Below, piece by piece: positions 22,855 to 26,776 of a stretch of 26,776 nt of DNA (positions are counted from its first letter, which is position 1; the number at the start of each line of letters is the position of its first letter). Below the pieces are notes generated by a model, which saw only the letters and a list, made by a program, of their open reading frames with translations, did not search any database and was not told where the DNA came from. Location of the stretch: positions 1-26,776 of the IMG/VR virus record IMGVR_UViG_3300017989_003351; one strand, given 5' to 3'. The stretch comes from a virus. The position numbers were made by a program, and so were the translations under genes.

Positions 22855-23293
22855 TTTGTCCGTTCCTCTTAAACCTATCGTGATAAATATTCAGCTGGTC
22901 CATGTACCGGTAAACAACACGACGAGAAATGCCGAATTGTTTTGCAACCTCTGTAACGTTACCGCTATGTTCTTCCAGGTGATATTCATAAAATTCTTTA
23001 GTTAGCTCCTTTAGCATTTCCACGAATTTATAATAAACAGTTTGCTTTTTGGGTTGTCTAGGGTAAACATGAAATACAAACTCGTCCTTTACCTGAATTA
23101 CTGTTTTATTAACTAACTTTTCCAATATTGCTTCTGCGTGATCGTGGTCTTTGGCTTTTAGTGTGCCGATTATTTTTAACGATATTTCTTTGTTGTGATT
23201 TGGAACGTCTTTTAATTGCTCGATTTCATATTTGCTTAATAACTCAACTCGATACACACCGTTTAGCCTGAAAACGGTATAGATGTTTAACAT
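22823..23293 (-). CDS. Fis-type helix-turn-helix protein
   Basis: The protein is 156 residues from ATG 23291-23293 (MLNIYTVFRLNGVYRVELLS); a longer frame runs through the upstream membrane gene and is rejected. Residues 95-137 match the Fis/NtrC-type DNA-binding helix-turn-helix: YHLEEHSGNVTEVAKQFGIS followed by RRVVYRYMDQLNI, with the conserved GNV, GIS and R-x3-YR positions. The N-terminal 80 residues form a separate alpha/beta domain of unknown type (EISLKIIGTLKAKDHDHAEA). It lies just before the head genes, so it may control late transcription or be a terminase-small-like DNA-binding protein. No sigma54-activator ATPase domain is present. Confidence 0.75.
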   Translation of the reverse strand: MLNIYTVFRLNGVYRVELLSKYEIEQLKDVPNHNKEISLKIIGTLKAKDHDHAEAILEKLVNKTVIQVKDEFVFHVYPRQPKKQTVYYKFVEMLKELTKEFYEYHLEEHSGNVTEVAKQFGISRRVVYRYMDQLNIYHDRFKRNGQNENLQGQGSD

Positions 23294-23625
23294 AGATGCT
23301 CTACGTTTTGGATTGCGATTGTGATTAGCCTTGCGATTACATGACGACCGAAAATATATCCAAGAAAAGGTTGTGCAATGTAGTATATGTAAATCCCGGC
23401 CACAGCGTACCATGTGAATATTTCGTTTTCGTTGATCGCTTTTTTTCTCCACGTACCAAACCAATCAATAACATAAGCTGATCCACAAAAAATAATAAGC
23501 TGCAGCAAGTGAGCGATATTTGTTGGGGCATCCTTCGTGTGGACCATATAAACGCCATAAAGTAACCCACAAATAAACAGCACTGTACAAGCAAACCAAT
23601 AATCATAAATCTGTTTTTTATTCAT
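23287..23625 (-). CDS. Multi-pass membrane protein
   Basis: The protein is 112 residues from ATG 23623-23625 (MNKKQIYDYWFACTVLFICG), chosen because AAGGTGG lies six bases upstream. Three hydrophobic segments are visible: about residues 10-27, 39-54 and 70-85, with a fourth possible near the end (GRHVIARLITIAI). Charged residues lie between them. It overlaps the genes on both sides by a few bases in the small-gene cluster. It could be a holin or a superinfection-exclusion factor; no family motif was recognised. Confidence 0.7.
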   Translation of the reverse strand: MNKKQIYDYWFACTVLFICGLLYGVYMVHTKDAPTNIAHLLQLIIFCGSAYVIDWFGTWRKKAINENEIFTWYAVAGIYIYYIAQPFLGYIFGRHVIARLITIAIQNVEHLC

Positions 23626-23926
23626 TATTAACCACCTTCTGCCTTGCCATTTCAAACGGATCTCCCAAATAGTCCCAAGAAAAATAATATGATGTTTGTC
23701 TGCGATATCTTTCTTTATAATTTGTAGCGAATACTCCAAATCTATATTTGTCTCGATATTTCTTTTTGTCAAAATAGCGCATTGCGTGCTTAACAGCGTC
23801 CGGCACAAATAACCCATCGTCCGCATTAAAAGCGCCGGTCCACGCCTCCCATTCTTCAATATTGTGAGAAAACGGTTTTTCTAATGGCTGAATTTTAATT
23901 GTGCATTTAACGTAATCTTTTTTCAC
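23618..23926 (-). CDS. Hypothetical 102-residue protein rich in Tyr and Lys
   Basis: The protein is 102 residues, starting MKKDYVKCTIKIQPLEKPFS. The middle (DAVKHAMRYFDKKKYRDKYR) and end (YRRQTSYYFSWDYLGDPFEM) are rich in Tyr, Lys and Arg, suggesting a nucleic-acid or protein-binding surface. It overlaps the previous gene by four bases (ATGA) and the membrane gene by eight. No family was recognised. Confidence 0.7.
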   Translation of the reverse strand: MKKDYVKCTIKIQPLEKPFSHNIEEWEAWTGAFNADDGLFVPDAVKHAMRYFDKKKYRDKYRFGVFATNYKERYRRQTSYYFSWDYLGDPFEMARQKVVNNE

Positions 23927-24117
23927 TGTTCGTACCTGTAGTAAATATCCTGTATATGTGATTTGGCAAGCCCAAACATAGTTGAGGCCATACCAATTGC
24001 TTTCGTAACCGGGGCTTTTATTCTCTGCCGTTTCAACTCTGCGGATTTATCCAGAATAAAAACCCGAATAACAGCATTACGCTCAATTGTCGCTTGTTTT
24101 TTGGATGTTTTTTTCAT
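23923..24117 (-). CDS. Small basic protein
   Basis: The protein is 64 residues, starting MKKTSKKQATIERNAVIRVF. It is very basic and mainly helical (LDKSAELKRQRIKAPVTKAI). The end (TMFGLAKSHIQDIYYRYEQ) could be a helix-turn-helix half, so DNA binding is possible. It overlaps the end of the upstream 209-residue gene by 35 bases and has no strong SD, which suggests coupled translation. No family was recognised. Confidence 0.6.
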   Translation of the reverse strand: MKKTSKKQATIERNAVIRVFILDKSAELKRQRIKAPVTKAIGMASTMFGLAKSHIQDIYYRYEQ

Positions 24118-24712
24118 CCAGCTTTACCATTTCATTATAAAAATCAGCGAGCCTGATCAAAAGCAGATGTACTTGGGTTTCAATGATACCCGTTGATTTA
24201 ATATGACCCTGCTCAAAATTAGCTGTCTTTGTTGCGATGTTAGTCAAGTGAGTCTGGATCATTGCCAATTTATGCAAAAGATCACCGTCATTAGAAATTT
24301 TGTCATGTTCCTCTTTAAAGAATGCGTTTGCATCAACGACTATGTTTTTAAAAAGGCTGTCGATTGGGGCTGGTTGCTTTGGTGGCTCGTATTTAGGGAT
24401 TTCGCATTCAAAAGAACGGTGAAACTTTTTTACTAATTTATCTGCATCGCCGTTCGGTTCCGGTTCATCAGCAAGCACCCGCTCGCTAAACGGCTGGATT
24501 TTACCGGTCTTAGGATTTCGCCAGCGGTCGCCTTGTTTTGGCTGGTATGCACCAAAGGGGATTTGTTTTTGCTGCTCTTGTATTGACAAGCTATTTGTCA
24601 AAAAGGTATTAACCTCTACAAAATCAAAGTAAAGTTTTGTTTCTGATAGGTTGTTTTTTTCCAAACATTTCTCAACCTTGACAAGAGTGGAAATAATTTT
24701 CTTCAGATCCAT
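24083..24712 (-). CDS. Hypothetical 209-residue helical protein
   Basis: The protein is 209 residues, starting MDLKKIISTLVKVEKCLEKN. It has helical ends and a Pro-rich middle linker (ECEIPKYEPPKQPAPIDSLF). The segment PFGAYQPKQGDRWRNPKTGK is a compact basic motif. The C-terminal half is a helical bundle (HLTNIATKTANFEQGHIKST). It begins just after the terminator at 24742-24767, so it is the first gene of the next segment; the SD (AAGGA) is 12 bases from the ATG, a little far. No family was recognised. Confidence 0.75.
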   Translation of the reverse strand: MDLKKIISTLVKVEKCLEKNNLSETKLYFDFVEVNTFLTNSLSIQEQQKQIPFGAYQPKQGDRWRNPKTGKIQPFSERVLADEPEPNGDADKLVKKFHRSFECEIPKYEPPKQPAPIDSLFKNIVVDANAFFKEEHDKISNDGDLLHKLAMIQTHLTNIATKTANFEQGHIKSTGIIETQVHLLLIRLADFYNEMVKLDEKNIQKTSDN

Positions 24713-24741
24713 GCTTTTAAATTTTCCTTGGTTTAAAAGTC

Positions 24742-24767
24742 AGGGACCGCCAAAAGTGACGGCCCCT
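24742..24767 (-). terminator. Terminator after the exonuclease operon
   Basis: The arms 24742-24751 and 24758-24767 pair over 10 positions with two G-U pairs, around a 6-base loop. On the minus strand GACTTTT follows. It lies between the exonuclease region and the 209-residue gene. Confidence 0.7.
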
Positions 24768-24787
24768 TTATCAGTATGCGGAATCAA

Positions 24788-24907
24788 TTACGCTTTTTCT
24801 CCTTCACCATCAAAGCGGTGGCCTGTGCTCTTTCTGGTACTGGCACAGACAAAAACCGAACCATCGTTCCCCGTTTCGTGGGGTGGCTTGATCCCTTTTG
24901 GGTTTAA
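24788..24907 (-). other. Open -1 frame after the exonuclease stop
   Basis: Directly at the exonuclease stop, the -1 frame is open for 39 codons (LNPKGIKPPHETGNDGSVFV then CASTRKSTGHRFDGEGEKA) and stops just before the terminator. It has no ATG, GTG or TTG and no classic slippery heptamer. It may be an extension made by frameshifting, the trace of a base loss or sequence error, or chance. A competing frame (45 residues from ATG 24944) covers the same bases. Confidence 0.3.
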
Positions 24908-25728
24908 TATCCTGTATCTGTAGTTCCAGAAACCGGCGCTTCACCATCCATAGGAACAGGCTGTAAATAATATCCGGACCAGAAATTATACAAACGTTGA
25001 GTTCGGATAACATCGTGTTCGTTGTAAAGCAGCAGTTTGTCAGGGTCTTCACTCCACAATCTGTAAGCCTGGGAGCCATCAACACCTTCTGTTTCGTCCA
25101 GACCTTCTTCCAAACCGAACCAATGTGTTAAAGTTTTCAAACCTTTTGTAGAACCATTTACATGCCGGCCGTATCGAATAGCTTGCAAGTCAATAATTTC
25201 CGGATTGGAATAAGCTTGAAGATCAATAAATCGGGAAGGTTTAACGTTCAAATAAGCCGATCGGGTTACAATGGTCGGAATATCAAAGCCGTGGATGTTA
25301 TAGCCGATAAGGAAATTAGCCCTTAAAATCAAATCCCAAAGATGCTCTAATAATTCTTTTTCAGTATTATCAGCGCCAACCATTGCACTTTCAGGATCAT
25401 CCATTCCAAAAGCCCACGCTGCAGAAAGAATTCTGTTCAGCTCGGGGGTGACGTAAAACTGTTTAAAGAATTTGTCTTTGTTACCTTTTGCAGTATTGAT
25501 TGCGGCAAGAACACCGGCTCTTTCTTTTCCAGCCATTTCTTCATCAATCAATTCCTGGAACTGTTCGTCCGATAGGCATTTAAACGTTTCTCCGAGATAA
25601 GACTTTACAGTCTTTTCGGTTGTCAAACAACCAAGATCCACAAAAGCGATTTGCTCAATACCTTCTTTTTCCAGCTTTTGTTCATCTGGTCCGGTTTCCA
25701 AATCAAAAAAACAGGGTCTTCGTGTCAT
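24904..25728 (-). CDS. DEDDy-type 3'-5' exonuclease (DNA polymerase proofreading-like)
   Basis: The protein is 274 residues, starting MTRRPCFFDLETGPDEQKLE. The three exonuclease motifs are present: I, FFDLETG (Asp9, Glu11); II, GYNIHGFDIP (Asn144, Asp149); III, YNEHD (Tyr235, Asp239), the Y-x3-D form of family B polymerase proofreading domains. No polymerase domain follows, so it is a stand-alone nuclease that may act in phage replication, repair or host DNA degradation. Between motifs I and II lies a long insert (about residues 35-100) without recognised relatives. The SD AAGGAG is seven bases from the ATG. An open -1 frame continues past the stop. Confidence 0.85.
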   Translation of the reverse strand: MTRRPCFFDLETGPDEQKLEKEGIEQIAFVDLGCLTTEKTVKSYLGETFKCLSDEQFQELIDEEMAGKERAGVLAAINTAKGNKDKFFKQFYVTPELNRILSAAWAFGMDDPESAMVGADNTEKELLEHLWDLILRANFLIGYNIHGFDIPTIVTRSAYLNVKPSRFIDLQAYSNPEIIDLQAIRYGRHVNGSTKGLKTLTHWFGLEEGLDETEGVDGSQAYRLWSEDPDKLLLYNEHDVIRTQRLYNFWSGYYLQPVPMDGEAPVSGTTDTGY

Positions 25729-25748
25729 AGTTTAGCTCCTTTTTTTTA

Positions 25749-25964
25749 TTATATAGTGCATTCGGCGATCATTTCGCCGTTTGCGTTTGTGTAAATCCTC
25801 TCAACAGTCAAGACACATCCTTCGCCTACAGCAATCATTGGATTGTCATTAATTAATACACACGGGCGCAAATCCATTGACTTTTCATTATCGGTCAACA
25901 TTGGCACTACCGTTGAAGTAATGGTTGCAACAGATATTTTTTTTAGGAAATCCCTTCTATTCAT
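25749..25964 (-). CDS. Small Tat-signal protein (second copy)
   Basis: The protein is 71 residues, starting MNRRDFLKKISVATITSTVV. The RRDFLK twin-arginine motif followed by a mild hydrophobic stretch is a textbook Tat signal, used to export folded proteins across the inner membrane. No clear signal peptidase site follows, so it may stay anchored. The mature part is about 45 residues with three cysteines (RPCVLIND, EGCVLTVE, AECTI) and a beta-like pattern. It overlaps the other Tat gene by eight bases and starts almost identically, so the two may be duplicates that diverged. No family was recognised. Confidence 0.75.
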   Translation of the reverse strand: MNRRDFLKKISVATITSTVVPMLTDNEKSMDLRPCVLINDNPMIAVGEGCVLTVERIYTNANGEMIAECTI

Positions 25965-26256
25965 CTTTCACCACAAACATTTCTGGATAATCTTGCGGGT
26001 TATTGATTATTTCGTTCACTAAATAATCATGCTGGGCAATTGCTACTTGCTTTCCAATTAACGCTAAATGGCACATGCAATTTGGGTGTCCGGCCCAATT
26101 ATTAAGCTCAATACGACCAACGGTCTTTTCTAATACAACTACGCCTTGTTCAGCAATGGCAGCACTTTCAACCGCAGCTTTTGCGGCTGGAATGTTTGGT
26201 ACCGTAGCGGCAGCAGTAGCAGTAGCGGTTAATTTTAAAAAGTCTCTCCTATTCAC
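25957..26256 (-). CDS. Small Tat-signal protein (first copy)
   Basis: The protein is 99 residues from GTG 26254-26256; GGAG lies seven bases upstream, and a longer ATG frame runs through the membrane gene and is rejected. It starts MNRRDFLKLTATATAAATVP with a twin-arginine motif and ends its signal at Ala-Lys-Ala, a good signal peptidase I site. The mature part has a Cys-His cluster (GHPNCMCHLALIGK) that could bind metal or be oxidised in the periplasm, then a helical acidic tail (HDYLVNEIINNPQDYPEMF). Export of a folded metal-binding protein would fit the Tat route. The gene overlaps both neighbours. Confidence 0.75.
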   Translation of the reverse strand: MNRRDFLKLTATATAAATVPNIPAAKAAVESAAIAEQGVVVLEKTVGRIELNNWAGHPNCMCHLALIGKQVAIAQHDYLVNEIINNPQDYPEMFVVKDE

Positions 26257-26398
26257 CTGCCTGCTCCAATAGTTCAATTTGCATCCGCATATTGTCACGC
26301 TGTTGTTTGTTTGTGAAAATGAAAAAGGTGATATATAAAAGCGGAAGAATGACAAAGACGAAAAGCAAAGCGCCGACAATGTGCAATATTCTATTCAT
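26249..26398 (-). CDS. 49-residue single-helix membrane protein
   Basis: The protein is 49 residues from ATG 26396-26398 ([20 protein letters not shown]), with GGAG seven bases upstream and a one-base overlap with the SEC-C gene stop. One strong membrane helix (residues 5-28) is followed by a charged tail (NKQQRDNMRMQIELLEQAGE) that may be a short coiled coil. The shape resembles a small inner-membrane spanin or anchor. Next to two exported Tat proteins it suggests an envelope-directed mini-operon; that link is inference. Confidence 0.65.
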   Translation of the reverse strand: MNRILHIVGALLFVFVILPLLYITFFIFTNKQQRDNMRMQIELLEQAGE

Positions 26399-26715
26399 TA
26401 TTTCGCTCCTGCAAAAAGACGTGCGCCGCAACATTTTTTATACTTTTTTCCGCTTCCACATGCACAAGGTTCGTTTCTGCCTGTTTTTTCTGTGGTGCGG
26501 ATGGATTTATAAACGCCGTATTTCTCTGGGAATTTTTCTCGGTGGGCTTTTGAGCCTGGAATCAGCTTACCGTTCTTTTTGTTGTTAAACTTATCAGCAG
26601 CCTCTTGCGCTCCACTACTTTCGCCTGAATCTTCATCAAAATTCAAAACAACATCTGGGATGGTTGATACATCTACACCCGCAACGGCAATCATTTTTTC
26701 CTCTGATGTTCCCAT
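26398..26715 (-). CDS. SEC-C motif protein
   Basis: The protein is 105 residues, starting [20 protein letters not shown]. The C-terminus has a full SEC-C zinc motif ([19 protein letters not shown]), known from the tail of SecA and many small proteins, where it binds metal and contacts SecB or ribosomes. The N-terminal 70 residues are acidic then basic and probably disordered. AAAGGA lies seven bases before the ATG. It is the first gene of the envelope mini-operon; a SecA-like tail beside two exported proteins may be chance or may hint at interference with host export. Confidence 0.85.
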   Translation of the reverse strand: MGTSEEKMIAVAGVDVSTIPDVVLNFDEDSGESSGAQEAADKFNNKKNGKLIPGSKAHREKFPEKYGVYKSIRTTEKTGRNEPCACGSGKKYKKCCGARLFAGAK

Positions 26716-26776
26716 GCTTATTCCTTTATTATAAATTATGATTAAATTTATATATTATATAATATAATATATAATA
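26716..26776 (-). promoter_or_regulatory. AT-rich edge with possible promoter
   Basis: The last 61 bases are almost all A and T. They hold the SD of the SEC-C gene and several TATAAT-like hexamers on the minus strand, but no convincing -35 at proper spacing. The low complexity resembles the left edge and may be where an assembly broke. Confidence 0.3.

Noticed and set aside
22823-23464. Longer 213-residue form of the Fis-type protein
   Set aside because: The extra residues are the shadow of the membrane gene in another frame; the start at 23293 fits the gene overlap.
23287-23859. Longer 190-residue form of the membrane protein
   Set aside because: The extra N-terminal part overlaps the 102-residue gene. 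A good SD supports the start at 23625.
24107-24113. A second A AAA AAC heptamer, in phase near the end of the 209-residue gene
   Set aside because: The -1 frame gives only about 24 residues and the next gene is in the other frame. Its own ATG lies just upstream, so ordinary overlap explains it.
24810-25085. 91-codon frame overlapping the exonuclease end
   Set aside because: It lies mostly inside the exonuclease gene, lacks an SD and has unlikely composition. Only the shared region after the stop is kept as an open question.
1-26776. tRNA, rRNA, CRISPR arrays, insertion sequences, integrase and att sites
   Set aside because: I looked for the relevant repeats, cloverleaf-like elements and transposase motifs by eye and found none. 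The AT-rich edges do not share a direct repeat long enough to call terminal repeats.

Overview
This window reads as part of the genome of a tailed double-stranded DNA phage or prophage with a long non-contractile tail (siphovirus-like). Every supported gene lies on the minus strand, so transcription runs from high to low coordinates. Genes are tightly packed, with many TAATG/ATGA-type overlaps and strong Shine-Dalgarno (SD) sites. Several starts are GTG rather than ATG. The host is not identified. Two twin-arginine signal peptides, further secretion signals and a heptosyltransferase-like glycosyltransferase suggest a diderm (Gram-negative) bacterium; this is inference.

Layout in transcription order. 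(1) 26715-24904: a SEC-C motif protein, a 49-residue membrane protein, two small proteins with Tat signal peptides and a DEDDy-type 3'-5' exonuclease, closed by a terminator at 24742-24767. (2) 24712-22238: small unknown proteins, a membrane protein and a Fis-type helix-turn-helix regulator. (3) 22104-18621: portal protein and a Mu-F/SPP1-gp7-like head morphogenesis protein interrupted by a 336-residue intein that carries a zinc-finger region and a PD-(D/E)XK-like nuclease region. (4) 18621-15585: an accessory block inside the head module, with a cupin, a coiled-coil/membrane protein, a zinc ribbon, a two-helix membrane protein, a zinc-ribbon GT9-like glycosyltransferase, a SAM methyltransferase and two micro-ORFs; a strong terminator-shaped hairpin follows. 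(5) 15482-11029: prohead protease with a nested scaffold start, a probable decoration protein, the major capsid protein, a small protein and a secreted-looking surface protein. (6) 10986-1395: connector proteins, tail terminator, tail tube, tail assembly chaperone G and its -1 frameshift product G-GT, and an 1866-residue tape measure protein. (7) 1267-1: a protein with an N-terminal secretion signal and an 83-residue ORF behind an elaborate leader RNA, ending in a terminator and an AT-rich palindrome.

The head and tail genes form one assembly line: portal and morphogenesis protein start the procapsid, scaffold and protease shape and mature the capsid, connectors close the head, and chaperones, tube and tape measure build the tail. 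No terminase large subunit, distal tail/baseplate, lysis, integrase or replication genes were recognised, so the window is probably an incomplete genome.

The most notable items are the nuclease-bearing intein, the phage-borne Tat proteins, the attenuator-like leader at 340-500, the frameshift cassette and the glycosyltransferase/methyltransferase block among the head genes. No tRNA, rRNA, CRISPR array or insertion sequence was seen. No stretch above 300 bases lacks a candidate gene or signal.
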